Assembly (NCBI GenBank): GCA_016215025.1
Contig: JACRMI010000069.1
Coordinates: 1 to 64,000, forward strand
Length of the DNA stretch: 64,000 nucleotides
Direction of reading: 5' to 3'
Source of the DNA: Chloroflexota bacterium
GTDB taxonomy: Bacteria; Chloroflexota; Anaerolineae; UBA4142
Part shown: positions 1-9,576 of the stretch, piece by piece
Position numbering within the stretch: the first letter of the stretch is position 1
How the letters are laid out: each line of letters opens with the position of its first letter
Made by a program: the position numbers and the translations under genes
Notes under the pieces: model-generated
The model's database searches: none
Told to the model about the DNA's origin: nothing
What the model saw: only the letters and a program-made list of their open reading frames with translations

Positions 1-2
1 GG

Positions 3-101
3 AGCCAGCTCTGGACGTATCCCGAACTGGCTTCGACGCAATCGCAGTTGCTTAAAGACCTGGGCTTGCCGTCACCGCAACATACCTTGGTGCTATCGTG
101 A
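3..101 (+). CDS. C-terminal end of a transposase (partial, enters from left)
   Basis: The reading frame is open from the window edge and ends with TGA at 99-101. The last 32 residues include TYPELASTQSQLLKDLGLP, which resembles the C-terminus of DDE transposases of the IS1634/IS4 kind, where a short helix ends in a 'LLxxLGLPxP' pattern. Only this tail is visible, so the family is a guess. The next gene starts right after it and lacks its N-terminal domain, which fits an insertion sequence inserted into that gene. Confidence 0.4.
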   Translation, partial: SQLWTYPELASTQSQLLKDLGLPSPQHTLVLS

Positions 102-114
102 ACTCAATTGAATT

Positions 115-2628
115 TTGTCAACCCTGGAATACAGGCTTAGTCTCGTCAATGCCGATGCCGTGCGCGCATTTCTCGATTCGACACATGAGGTGTATGCGCG
201 TGAATTGAGCGAGCTGTTTGGCTCAGTGGTGCCAGGCATTTTCACCGACGAACCTTGTTATCTATTCAGCAACCCGAACGCCTTGAAACAGCCCGCGATT
301 CCGTGGGCGGATGATATGCTCGCATATTTTCATTCGCGCAACGGCTACGATCTGTCGCCGCATCTGCCGAGTCTATTTTTCGATGTTGGCGATTATCGCG
401 CGGTGCGCTATGATTTTTGGCGCACCGTGACGCGTCGCTATGTGGAAAACTATACGCGTCAGATTTACGACTGGTGTGATGCTCATCACTTGCAGTTTAC
501 AGGGCATCAAATGTCGGAGGACAATCTTCTTCGGCAGGTTCGCTGGATCGGTGCCGCGATGCCGCATTATGCATACATGCATATTCCTGGCGTCGATAAA
601 TTGGATCGCGCGATCAATGTGGGATCGGGGACGGTGCTGACGATCAAGCAACTCGACAGCGTGGTTGGTCAAACGGGCAAGCCGCGCGCTTTGTGCGAAA
701 ACTATGGCTGTGGTGGACAGGATTTTGCGCACACAGGTCGCAAGTGGATCGGCGATTGGTCGTATGTGCTCGGCATCAATCTGAACAATCCGCACCTTTC
801 GCTTTACAGCATGCGCGGCGAACGCAAACGCGATTATCCGCAAAATCTTTTTTATCAACAGCCATGGTGGCAAGAGAATCATCTCATCGCTGATTATTTT
901 GCGCGGCTCAGTTACATTCTCAGCCAAGGACAACGCGTTACCGACATCCTGGTCATTCATCCAATCGGTAGTGCATGGGCAAGTTATACGCCTGCCGCAT
1001 CGCGTGCGGTCGATGAATTAGATCACGCGCTGGATCGATTGCTGCTGACGCTCTTGCGCGCTCAGCGTGATTTTCATCTCGGCGACGAAACGATGATGGA
1101 GCCAGGCGAACCGTGTGCGGCGCACATCGTTACCGATCAAGCTGGCGCGCGATTTGTGGTCGGGCAAATGGCGTATCGCGTTGTGATTGTGCCGCCCAGT
1201 GTGACGCTGGCACGCAACACCGTGCGCTTGTTGCGTGAGTTTGCGCAAGCGGGCGGCAGCGTGCTTGCGATGGAACCCGCGCCGAACTACATTGATGGCC
1301 GTGCGACGAATGACGCGGTACTGCCGCCGCACACTCGATGGGTCACATTCGAAACGTTGCTTGATGCTCTGGATGAGCGTCTGCCTTTCGATGTGCGTGT
1401 CCCAGGTTGTCCATCCATTTGGTGTCATCATCGGCGCATCGGTCAGACCGATTGCTATTTTTTCGCCAACATCGACTCCGACCAGGGGCGCATCGCAACA
1501 GTGCAATTACGCGGCGCGGGCAAACTCGAAGAATGGGATGCCGCCACAGGCGAGGTGCGACTCGTTGCCAGTCGCGAGTGCAACGGCGTAACCGAGATTG
1601 TGCTCGACTTTGCACCCGCGGGTTCGCATCTGCTCATCTTGCATCGCGATCAAGCGCACGCTGAGGTGACGCCGCCAACGGAGCGCGTTGTCGCAGAAAT
1701 TCCATTCGATGGCGATTGGCAATTGACGCTCGATGGTTTCAATTCGCTCACGCTCGATACAGCGCAGATTAGAATCGGCGATGGAGACTGGAGCCAGCCG
1801 CTGCATATTCTCGATGCGCACAGTGTAGCCCAGAGTTCGGGTGTTGGTTCGCCGTTTGCGCTACGCTTTGCGTTTGATGTTGCAGAGCGACCAATGGATC
1901 CAATTCATCTCGTCCTTGAGTCGCCAGAGCGTTTTGAAATCGCCGTGAATGGACAATCGATTCCTAGTATCGATGCGGGTTGGTGGGTAGATAATTCGTT
2001 CCGCAAAATAGACATCAGTCTGGCAGTTCGAGCAGGTCGAAATGAAATCATCTTGCGTAGCGTTTTCGCGCGCGATACGGAACTCGAAAGCGTTTATGTG
2101 ATGGGTCATTTCGGCGTCAGTGGTCACCGATTGAAAGAAGAAAATCGACACAACGGTCAGATCTTTGATCGCTATGAATCTGATTGGCGCATCACCGCAT
2201 TGCCCGAACAAGTTACCTCAGATAAGCGAATGCTAGACCTGACGGCGCATGGATTCCCTTTTTTCGCTGGGCGAGTTACACTACGCCAATCGATAATGCT
2301 TGTGTCATTCAATGGTCGTGCAAAGATCGAATTGCACCAACTGCGAGCCGCCGTCGTGCGCGTGCGAGTCAATGGACAAGACCTGGGTGCAGTTGCTTGG
2401 CAGCCGCATTGTGTCGATATGACGGCAGGTTTGCGTGCTGGCGCGAATGTCGTGGAGATTGAATTGGCGGGAACGTTACGCAATCTGCTCGGTCCGCATC
2501 ACTTGAAAGGCGGCGATCTGGATCGGACAGGACCAAACGAATTCCGCGACAAGAGTCGTTGGACGGATGACACCATCCTTGTGCCGTTTGGCTTTGCGGG
2601 CGTCACGCTCAAAATTGTCGAGACCTAA
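115..2628 (+). CDS. GH106-like glycoside hydrolase, 5'-truncated
   Basis: The protein resembles large GH106-type (alpha-L-rhamnosidase-like) glycosidases: an acidic FTDEP motif near residue 43, a TIM-barrel-like region to about residue 300, a beta-rich middle part, and jelly-roll modules from about residue 530 to 830. Family members usually carry 150-250 more residues before the segment seen here at residues 10-25. Those residues are missing: an in-frame stop lies at 109-111 and a transposase end lies just upstream. The TTG at 115 is only the first possible start and no ribosome-binding site precedes it. The gene is therefore probably a non-functional remnant, although the rest of the frame is intact. 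It heads a + strand group of glycan-active genes. Confidence 0.7.
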   Translation: MSTLEYRLSLVNADAVRAFLDSTHEVYARELSELFGSVVPGIFTDEPCYLFSNPNALKQPAIPWADDMLAYFHSRNGYDLSPHLPSLFFDVGDYRAVRYDFWRTVTRRYVENYTRQIYDWCDAHHLQFTGHQMSEDNLLRQVRWIGAAMPHYAYMHIPGVDKLDRAINVGSGTVLTIKQLDSVVGQTGKPRALCENYGCGGQDFAHTGRKWIGDWSYVLGINLNNPHLSLYSMRGERKRDYPQNLFYQQPWWQENHLIADYFARLSYILSQGQRVTDILVIHPIGSAWASYTPAASRAVDELDHALDRLLLTLLRAQRDFHLGDETMMEPGEPCAAHIVTDQAGARFVVGQMAYRVVIVPPSVTLARNTVRLLREFAQAGGSVLAMEPAPNYIDGRATNDAVLPPHTRWVTFETLLDALDERLPFDVRVPGCPSIWCHHRRIGQTDCYFFANIDSDQGRIATVQLRGAGKLEEWDAATGEVRLVASRECNGVTEIVLDFAPAGSHLLILHRDQAHAEVTPPTERVVAEIPFDGDWQLTLDGFNSLTLDTAQIRIGDGDWSQPLHILDAHSVAQSSGVGSPFALRFAFDVAERPMDPIHLVLESPERFEIAVNGQSIPSIDAGWWVDNSFRKIDISLAVRAGRNEIILRSVFARDTELESVYVMGHFGVSGHRLKEENRHNGQIFDRYESDWRITALPEQVTSDKRMLDLTAHGFPFFAGRVTLRQSIMLVSFNGRAKIELHQLRAAVVRVRVNGQDLGAVAWQPHCVDMTAGLRAGANVVEIELAGTLRNLLGPHHLKGGDLDRTGPNEFRDKSRWTDDTILVPFGFAGVTLKIVET

Positions 2629-2670
2629 CTTTTCTGTGCCTTTCTGTGTGCTTCAGTGGCTAAGTTTGAA

Positions 2671-2702
2671 CCTTCCAGACCAACCTGGGTTTGGAAGGTT
2701 TT
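2671..2702 (+). terminator. Hairpin, probable intrinsic terminator
   Basis: CCTTCCA at 2671-2677 pairs with TGGAAGG at 2692-2698, with further pairs inside the loop, and TTTT follows. It lies 43 bases behind the stop of the GH106-like gene and just before the next start, so it can end the first transcript. Confidence 0.5.
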
Positions 2703-2717
2703 GCATGGAAGGAAAGA

Positions 2718-5312
2718 ATGAATTTGCATTCGAATTTAGAACGACGCATTTTGGCAAAACAACCCATCAAGCCCTGGTTGATTCTCGGTCCGCTGTACGA
2801 AGACGTATCCAAGCAAATTTCTGGCTTGACACTTTACGAACAACCCGCTGGCGCGTCAGGCGGCAATGTTGTCACGCAAGCTGTCGAAGAAGCGAAAGCA
2901 ATTTTGAAGAGTTGTCCACGCGAAATGGACTCTGAATCTTTTCGTGGGCAGTCGTCCAAGTGGACGCTGGTACGTGGTCCCGAAAAATATTACACCTGGG
3001 GCAGTTGGTTCCCATCGAATCATTTGGTGAGCGGGTTCATCTCCACGCGTATCGTTCCCGATCGACCTGGCGCGCATCGTCTGCGCTTGACCACGCGCAT
3101 CGCATCGTACGCGATCGTGTCGTTGAATGGACAGATCGTTTTTGATACGGGCGTTCGTCCCGCAGTGAACATGGAGGGCATGGATATATCCGAGTTTGAA
3201 TTCGATGCGATGCTGCAATCGGGCGAGAACGTGCTGACGGTGGGTCTCTTTCGCATGGGACGCATGACGCGCGTTGGTTGTTGCATCGAATTGCTGGACG
3301 GCGATGCAAACGTGCGAGTTGCGTTGGGCGAAACGATGTCGCCGCAGACACGTTCGCAAGTTGAAGAGCAAGTGAATGGTGTTCGTCTTGTCCGCGATAT
3401 TCTTTATCCCGATCATCCCATCGCGCTGAATTTGCTCGTCGCGCCAAACGATGCAGTTCGAATCGATGCTTGCTTGGTGTCGAGTGCAGGCGAAACGATT
3501 CAAGACATCACGCCGACGGCTGCAGGCGAAGCGATTTTTTGTCGCGGCGCAGATTTGCGTGATGGGGATTATCGCATCGAATGCGCGTGGACGGATCAAG
3601 CTGGCGCGACGCCCGCATCGGTTACGTATCCGATTCAGAAAACAACGCCGACTTTGCCGCGCATCGGCTACGAATTTCTTCAAGAGCGCAAACGGATCGC
3701 GTTGGAACATTTCGCCGACGATGCCAAGCCGCGTCCGATTTGGTCGCAGGTTGCGCTCTATGCGCTCGGACGCTACGGCGAAATCGAAGAAGAAAGCATT
3801 CGCTCGACGTGTGATTACATCGTTGCGCGTAACGATTGTTCTGATTTTGCGCTGCATGGAATTTTGCGCTTGTTGTATTGGGAACGTGCATCGTCGCATC
3901 TCTCGGCGCAGATTCGTGCAATGATGAGAGATACGGTGCTGGGCTTCAAATATTGGGTGGACGAGCCAGGCGATACCGTGATGTGGATGGATTCGGAAAA
4001 TCATCGTTTTCTATTTCACACCGCGGAGTGGTTGGCTGGGCAGCTTTATCCGACCGACGAATTCACCAACTGTCGTCAGCGCGGACTTTTCCACGCTGCC
4101 AAAGGACGCATGTACGCAACGGAATGGATGCGTCAGCGCGGACACTTTGGGTTTGACGAATGGCACTCGAATACGTATTATCCGCTCTGCATTATGGCGC
4201 TGACGAACGTGTACGATTTTGCGCCGTACGAAGATCACAAGCTGCGATTGCTCGCGGGCATGGTGCTCGACTACATGTTCTTTAATCTCGCAGCGGATAG
4301 TTTTCGCGGCGCGTTCGTTACGACGCACGGCCGCACGTACGTCCGCGACTTGAAGCATTCCGACTTTGAAAACATCGCGCCGACGATGTGGCTCGCGTTT
4401 GGGATGAGCGCGCTGCGCCGTGGCTCATCCAGTCTGTGTCCTGTGGCGCTTGCGACGAGCACCTATCGCTTGCCGAAAATCATCGCCGATATCGCCGCCG
4501 ACGACACGCAGGTAATCGAATCGAAAATTCGCCAAGGTGTTGCGTCGAAAGGTTATCACGAATTTTTCAAGAACAAGGATCGCTTTGCCGATTTCGTCGT
4601 TTATCGCACACCCGATTATTTAATGTCGGGATTGCAGAACCATCGCAAAGGCGAATACGAACCGGCGGTGCATGTCGCGCAGGTGACGCTCGGCAATCAC
4701 GCCGCGATTTTTTGGTCGTGTCCGTACACGACGAGCGAAGGCGGCGGCATTCGGCCCGATTACTGGTCGGGCAATACGACGCTGCCGCGCGTGATTCAGT
4801 ATCGCAACATCATGTCGCTGACGTGGCGACTCGAACCGCACGCGTGGATGTCGCACTGTTTCTTCGAGCAAGCGCGCTTCGACGAGGTTCGTTTCGATGA
4901 ACCCTGGGCATTCGCGCGCGTCGATAATGGTTACGTCGGAATTTATTCGCAGTATGGATTCAAGATTGGCGACGAAGGTCAATACGCTGGACGCGAACTC
5001 ATTTGCGAAGCTGACGAAAATACCTGGCTCGTCGAATGCGGACGCAGGTCCGATTGGGGATCGTTCGATAAATTTGCTGACGCACTCAAATCGGCGAAGA
5101 TTCAAAGCCAGGATGGCGTGCTGACATTCGATTCGCCATCCGTCGGATGTTTTGTGACGGGCTGGGATGCCAAGCCGACGATCAACGACGAGCCGATTCA
5201 GTTGCACGGCTATCCATTGGTGGACAGCGCGTGGGCGCACAGCGATTTCGGCTCGGGCGCGCTCATGATTCGCTACGGCGACGAGACGCACGAACTGTGG
5301 TTCAATCAATAA
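2718..5312 (+). CDS. Large putative carbohydrate-active protein of unknown function
   Basis: 864 residues. The ATG at 2718 is preferred over the TTG at 2691 because AAGGAA lies just before it and the TTG lies inside a hairpin. No family was recognised. The first ~210 residues look like a beta-sandwich. Residues ~320-700 are helix-rich with many aromatic residues and repeated 'WxDSENHRF', 'EWLAGQLYP' and 'DEWHSNTYYP' elements, which suggests an (alpha/alpha) toroid as in heparinase/alginate lyase-type enzymes. The C-terminal ~170 residues are again beta-rich. No signal peptide was seen, so it is probably cytoplasmic. Its neighbours are glycosidases, so a role in breakdown of an oligosaccharide is likely but unproven. 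Confidence 0.6.
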   Translation: MNLHSNLERRILAKQPIKPWLILGPLYEDVSKQISGLTLYEQPAGASGGNVVTQAVEEAKAILKSCPREMDSESFRGQSSKWTLVRGPEKYYTWGSWFPSNHLVSGFISTRIVPDRPGAHRLRLTTRIASYAIVSLNGQIVFDTGVRPAVNMEGMDISEFEFDAMLQSGENVLTVGLFRMGRMTRVGCCIELLDGDANVRVALGETMSPQTRSQVEEQVNGVRLVRDILYPDHPIALNLLVAPNDAVRIDACLVSSAGETIQDITPTAAGEAIFCRGADLRDGDYRIECAWTDQAGATPASVTYPIQKTTPTLPRIGYEFLQERKRIALEHFADDAKPRPIWSQVALYALGRYGEIEEESIRSTCDYIVARNDCSDFALHGILRLLYWERASSHLSAQIRAMMRDTVLGFKYWVDEPGDTVMWMDSENHRFLFHTAEWLAGQLYPTDEFTNCRQRGLFHAAKGRMYATEWMRQRGHFGFDEWHSNTYYPLCIMALTNVYDFAPYEDHKLRLLAGMVLDYMFFNLAADSFRGAFVTTHGRTYVRDLKHSDFENIAPTMWLAFGMSALRRGSSSLCPVALATSTYRLPKIIADIAADDTQVIESKIRQGVASKGYHEFFKNKDRFADFVVYRTPDYLMSGLQNHRKGEYEPAVHVAQVTLGNHAAIFWSCPYTTSEGGGIRPDYWSGNTTLPRVIQYRNIMSLTWRLEPHAWMSHCFFEQARFDEVRFDEPWAFARVDNGYVGIYSQYGFKIGDEGQYAGRELICEADENTWLVECGRRSDWGSFDKFADALKSAKIQSQDGVLTFDSPSVGCFVTGWDAKPTINDEPIQLHGYPLVDSAWAHSDFGSGALMIRYGDETHELWFNQ

Positions 5313-5325
5313 TTGTGTTACCCGC

Positions 5326-5394
5326 TGTCATGCTGAGCGCAGCGAAGCATCTCCCGCGATGAAGAGGAGACCCTTCGCTCCGCTCTGGGTGACA
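5326..5394. repeat. REP-like palindromic element, TGTCAtgCTGAG type
   Basis: TGTCATGCTGAGCGCAGCG at the left end is mirrored by CGCTCTGGGTGACA at the right end, so the element can fold back on itself. Related elements with the same TGTCATtCTGAG outer arms lie at 6561-6672 and 34840-34923. It fills the gap before the HAD gene. Confidence 0.6.
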
Positions 5395-5417
5395 AGCACT
5401 AATACAAAGGAAGACAA

Positions 5418-6542
5418 ATGCCAATTCGCGCGATCATTTTCGATGTGGGTGATGTGATTTTACATGAACGGAATTTCAGCAAGCGAGCTGAATGGGAAAA
5501 ACGATTGGGACTTGCCCCAGGCGAATTAAATCGCATCGTGCAAGGATGCGAACCAGCACCGTATGCGGCGGCGTTGGGGCAGGTGAGCGAGCGTGAAATT
5601 TGGGAGACGGTTGCGAAGCATCTTGGTCTCGACGCGGCGCAAATTCCAGAATTGCAGCGCGACTTTTGGTCGAGTGAAGAACTCGACGCGACGACGGTGC
5701 AGTTCATTCAAAGTTTGCGACCGAAATATAAAATCGGTATCTTGAGTAATGCGTGGTCGGACGCGCGCTACTTTCACAACACGAAATTCAAAATGAATAC
5801 CTGGGTCGATGCGGCGGTTTATTCCGCCGAAGTGAAATTGTGCAAGCCCGATCCGCGCATTTACCAACTCATCCTCGATCAGCTTCAGCTTGTTGCAAAC
5901 GAGTGCGTGTTCGTCGACGACAAGCCCGCAAATATTCAAGTGGCGCAAGCACTGGGAATGCACGGTGTGCTGTGCCGCGAGACGCAGCAAACGATCGACG
6001 ACATCCGCGCGTGTCTTGATGAACATCGCTCACTCGCCGCGCTCTTTTTCGATTTGGGCGACACCATCATGGACGAAGCGACCGAAGTCAAAGATGAAAC
6101 TGAAACAACCCAGCGCGCCGATTTGCTCCCAGGCATGGCAGACGCGCTGCGCCAACTCAAAGCGCAAGGGCATTGTCTGGCAATCGTCGCCGACGCGCGC
6201 CCGAACACGCCAATCAATGTGCTCAAGCAGTATGGCCTGCTCGAATTGTTTGAGTACCTTGCGGTGTCCGATTCCGTTGGCGCTGAAAAGCCCAATCCAC
6301 GCATCTTTCAAGCAGCGTTCGACGCGTTGCATATTTCGCCGGATGATTACGCGCGCGTCGTGATGGTTGGCAATAATTTGGAACGTGATGTTGTCGGAGC
6401 AAATCGGCTGGGAATGATTTCGGTTTTCTATCATTGGAACGAGCGTCGCCGCACGCAGCCGCTTACGCCAGAAGAACAACCAAGCTATACCATCACCTCG
6501 CCGAGTGAATTGCTCGCCTTGATCGAACGATTAGACAAATAG
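5418..6542 (+). CDS. Tandem two-domain HAD-like hydrolase
   Basis: 374 residues made of two complete haloacid-dehalogenase-like domains. The first has the DVGDV nucleophile motif (D9), a 'LSNAW' motif II, 'KPDPRIY' and 'VDDKP' near residue 167. The second starts near residue 208 with FDLGDT (D212) and has 'EKPNPRIF' and 'VGNNLERD'. In the first, the second Asp of motif I is kept (D12), so phosphatase activity is possible in both. Fusions of two HAD domains are uncommon. AAGGAAG precedes the ATG. Probably a sugar-phosphate or polyol phosphatase serving the neighbouring glycosidases; the substrate is unknown. Confidence 0.8.
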   Translation: MPIRAIIFDVGDVILHERNFSKRAEWEKRLGLAPGELNRIVQGCEPAPYAAALGQVSEREIWETVAKHLGLDAAQIPELQRDFWSSEELDATTVQFIQSLRPKYKIGILSNAWSDARYFHNTKFKMNTWVDAAVYSAEVKLCKPDPRIYQLILDQLQLVANECVFVDDKPANIQVAQALGMHGVLCRETQQTIDDIRACLDEHRSLAALFFDLGDTIMDEATEVKDETETTQRADLLPGMADALRQLKAQGHCLAIVADARPNTPINVLKQYGLLELFEYLAVSDSVGAEKPNPRIFQAAFDALHISPDDYARVVMVGNNLERDVVGANRLGMISVFYHWNERRRTQPLTPEEQPSYTITSPSELLALIERLDK

Positions 6543-6560
6543 CCAAAGAAGCACGCCAAG

Positions 6561-6672
6561 TGTCATTCTGAGGAGCAGCTTGTTGAAATTATCTTCCGAA
6601 TGGAATTCAACGAAGCGACGAAGAATCTCATTCTTGCGAAATGCGAGATTCTTCGCTCCGCTCAGAATGACA
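6561..6672. repeat. REP-like palindromic element, TGTCATTCTGAG type
   Basis: TGTCATTCTGAG (6561-6572) and CTCAGAATGACA (6661-6672) are perfect inverted outer arms; inner arms around 'gaagaatctcattcttgcg' fold too. It occupies the gap between the HAD gene and the mannosidase. Confidence 0.65.
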
Positions 6673-6714
6673 TTAGGTGTGTGCTTCTGTGGCAACAAAA
6701 GAAAGAATTGATAA

Positions 6715-9537
6715 ATGAAAAAACTGTATGTCGTTTCACACACGCACTGGGATCGCGAATGGTACGAGCCGTTCCAAGTTTATCGCGCACGGCTGATTCG
6801 CTGCGTCGACAAGCTGCTCGATATTTTTGCGACCGATCCCGAATACCAATATTTCTTGCTCGATGGGCAGACCATTGTCCTCGAAGATTACCTCGAAGTG
6901 CGCCCCGACCGCGAGCAAGTGCTGCGCGATTTGGTCTGTGCGGGCAAATTGCAAATTGGTCCCTGGTACGTCCTGCCCGACGAATTTTTGGTCAGCGGCG
7001 AAGCAATGATCCGCAATCTTTTGCGCGGCATTCGTAGCGCGCGCGATTTCGGCGATACCATGTCTGTCGGTTACATCCCCGATCCGTTCGGACACATTAG
7101 CCAGATGCCGCAGATTCTGCGCGGAATGCAAATTGGCGCAACCGTTTTTCGGCGCGGGCTGGCGGATGAGCCAACCGAGTTGTGGTGGCAAGCGCCCGAT
7201 GGCACGCGCGTCTTGGTGTGTTACTTGCGCGACGGTTACGATAATGCAGCATGGCTTGGACATGATGATGCGAGTTTTGTTCGCAGCATTGATCGAGTAT
7301 GGCACTCACTTGCGCCTCATGCGGTCACGTCGAACTTGTTGCTTTTGAACGGCAACGATCATATGGACCCATGGGAGGATTTGCCGCATCTACTCAGCGT
7401 TGCGCGTGAACAACTCCGCGATGTCGAAATCATTCACGCGTCGCTGCCGATGTACGTCACGCAAACGCAAAATGAAATTGCGGAACGCAAAATCGAACTG
7501 GGCGTTGTGCAAGGCGAATTGCGCAACCCCAAGCGGCATCATCTTTTGCCTGGGGTCGCATCCGCACGAATGTGGATCAAGCAGCGCAATGCCAACGCGC
7601 AGATGTTGTTGGAGAAATGGGCAGAGCCGCTGACCGCATTTGCGGGATTAGAGATTGGAGACTCACCAAGCCAATCTCTAGTCTCTAATCTCCATTTATT
7701 GAATCTCGCTTGGAAGTATCTGCTCCAAAATCATCCACACGATTCGATCTGCGGTTGCGGCGTCGATCAAACGCACACGGAAATGGGCTTGCGCTTTGAC
7801 TGGGTCGAGCAAATCGTCGAGCCGCTCATCGCCGAAAACTTGCAAAAGTTGGTTGCGGCGATTGACACGCGCACGAACAACGATGCCATGCCGCTCGTCG
7901 TCTTCAATCCCGTTGCAGGTCCGCGCACCGATTTGGTCACGGCGCAAATCGAATTGCCGAGCGGCTGGGAAGATTTCGTCATCATGGATGCATCTGGAAA
8001 CACGATGCCGTTTGAAATCAAGAATCGCCGCGTGAAAGAGTATTACCACAAACATACCAAGGGACAATCGCTGGGTGGAATCCTAGGAATGGTGCAAGTG
8101 GGACGCGTGATGGGCTTGGCGGTTGATGGACTAGCCATCGCCGCAAACGAAAATCCGATTCGTGTGGACGTGACGCTGAAAGCTCATGGCGATCCAGATT
8201 CAGCCAACCTCGCTCAATGGCAGCAACAATTTCGGGATGTTATCACTGCGAATCCCAATACCTTCTTCGAGATTCGCGGACATTCGCCGACACAGTTGGA
8301 TATTGAATTTATCGTGTGTGATGTGCCAGGCTATGGTTACAAGACCTTCACTGTATCGAAAACAAAATCGACAGTGTCGGCATCGAGTGACGAATCGCTC
8401 GTCGTCGAGAATGAGTTTTATCGCGTCGAGCCGAATGTCGCGGACGGTACGTTGAACGTGATCGACAAAACAACAGGCGCGCGTTATTGCGGCGCGAATC
8501 GTTTTGTCGATGGTGGTGATCGCGGCGACCTCTACAATTTCTGCCCGCCTGAAAATGATCGCCTCGTTCGGCAGTCCACCGTAGCGCCGCAGATCAAATG
8601 CGAAAAGAATGCTGCCAAACAATCGCTGCACATTTCGATGGTTTATAAACTGCCGCAGGAATTGACAGCAGATCGAACGGGACGTGCACAGGAAACGGCG
8701 GACACAAAGATCGATACTATCGTATGGCTTTACCCTGACGTGCGCCGCATCGATTTTCAAACGCACGTGGAAAATTTGGCGCGCGATCATCGTCTCCAAG
8801 TCGAATTTCCATTGCCAATTGTCAGCGCGCATGTCGATGCCGAGCAAGCGTTCGACGTGGTACGGCGTCCACTTGACCTGCCGCAAGACACGGCGGACTG
8901 GATCGAGCAGCCGCGTCCCGAAGGACCGATGCAAAATTTTGTCTCGGTGAGCGATGGCAAAATTGGAATGACATTAGCCGCGCGCGGGTTGCCTGAATAT
9001 CAGGCGCGCCGCGATAACGAAGGAACAACGCTAGCGCTGACGCTGCTGCGTTGCGTTGGCTGGCTCTCGCGCGACGATCTATCCACGCGCAGGGATCACG
9101 CGGGACCGGCGATGGAAACTCCGGGCGCGCAAGGTATCGGCGTTCACAATTTTGAATATGCGCTGATTCCATCGGAAGGCGATTGGCGCAATGCATTTAC
9201 AGATGCACTCGCCTTTGTCGCGCCAATGCGAGCGGTGGCGACCAGTTCGCATCAGGGTGTTCTACCTTCAGTCGCAAGTTTTGTCGAGGCGACGCCGCGC
9301 GAATTTGTTATCAGTGCCATCAAGCAGTCCGAAGATGGAACCGGGTTGATCGTTCGCGGTTACAACATCGGAGAAAAGCCAATCGATGTGAAACTCTATT
9401 TGCTGCAAAAGTTCGCTCGCGCGACGCGAGTTCATTTAGACGAGCAAGACATTGCACCAATCAAATTGTGCGATGGTCGTGAAATCGAGCTAGCGGTAAG
9501 AGGCAAGGAAATTGTGACGTTCAAGTTTCTGCAGTAA
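6715..9537 (+). CDS. GH38 alpha-mannosidase
   Basis: 940 residues, usual for the family. Hydrolyses terminal alpha-mannosides, acting in the cytoplasm (no signal peptide). The zinc-binding motif HTHWDREW lies at residues 9-16 (H11, D13) and the nucleophile motif DPFGH at 123-127 is followed by SQMP. 'NHPHDSICGCGVD' near residue 340 is the third metal-site motif. A helical middle domain and the large beta-rich C-terminal domain follow. A fold-back repeat (7645-7693) has been inserted in frame and adds about 15 residues just before the 'LAWKYLLQNHPHD' segment, which the protein seems to tolerate. The site before the ATG (AAGAAAG) is weak. Last intact gene of the + strand glycan group. Confidence 0.9.
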   Translation: MKKLYVVSHTHWDREWYEPFQVYRARLIRCVDKLLDIFATDPEYQYFLLDGQTIVLEDYLEVRPDREQVLRDLVCAGKLQIGPWYVLPDEFLVSGEAMIRNLLRGIRSARDFGDTMSVGYIPDPFGHISQMPQILRGMQIGATVFRRGLADEPTELWWQAPDGTRVLVCYLRDGYDNAAWLGHDDASFVRSIDRVWHSLAPHAVTSNLLLLNGNDHMDPWEDLPHLLSVAREQLRDVEIIHASLPMYVTQTQNEIAERKIELGVVQGELRNPKRHHLLPGVASARMWIKQRNANAQMLLEKWAEPLTAFAGLEIGDSPSQSLVSNLHLLNLAWKYLLQNHPHDSICGCGVDQTHTEMGLRFDWVEQIVEPLIAENLQKLVAAIDTRTNNDAMPLVVFNPVAGPRTDLVTAQIELPSGWEDFVIMDASGNTMPFEIKNRRVKEYYHKHTKGQSLGGILGMVQVGRVMGLAVDGLAIAANENPIRVDVTLKAHGDPDSANLAQWQQQFRDVITANPNTFFEIRGHSPTQLDIEFIVCDVPGYGYKTFTVSKTKSTVSASSDESLVVENEFYRVEPNVADGTLNVIDKTTGARYCGANRFVDGGDRGDLYNFCPPENDRLVRQSTVAPQIKCEKNAAKQSLHISMVYKLPQELTADRTGRAQETADTKIDTIVWLYPDVRRIDFQTHVENLARDHRLQVEFPLPIVSAHVDAEQAFDVVRRPLDLPQDTADWIEQPRPEGPMQNFVSVSDGKIGMTLAARGLPEYQARRDNEGTTLALTLLRCVGWLSRDDLSTRRDHAGPAMETPGAQGIGVHNFEYALIPSEGDWRNAFTDALAFVAPMRAVATSSHQGVLPSVASFVEATPREFVISAIKQSEDGTGLIVRGYNIGEKPIDVKLYLLQKFARATRVHLDEQDIAPIKLCDGREIELAVRGKEIVTFKFLQ
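7645..7693. repeat. Heptamer-arm hairpin inside the mannosidase gene
   Basis: The left arm reads as 7-bp units GATTAGA-GATTGGA-GACTCAC and the right arm as their complement (ATCTCTA-GTCTCTA-ATCTCC). It stays in frame in the GH38 gene and encodes about GLEIGDSPSQSLVSNLH. It has the same design as elements in the downstream operon. Confidence 0.6.
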
Positions 9538-9576
9538 GCAAATTCAAATAGCACATTCGCAATTTGCATCGAAAGA

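Noticed and set aside
2856-4004. Open frame of 382 codons on the - strand
   Set aside because: Antisense to the large + strand gene of unknown function. Its composition (very rich in Arg, Cys, His) is that of a shadow frame.
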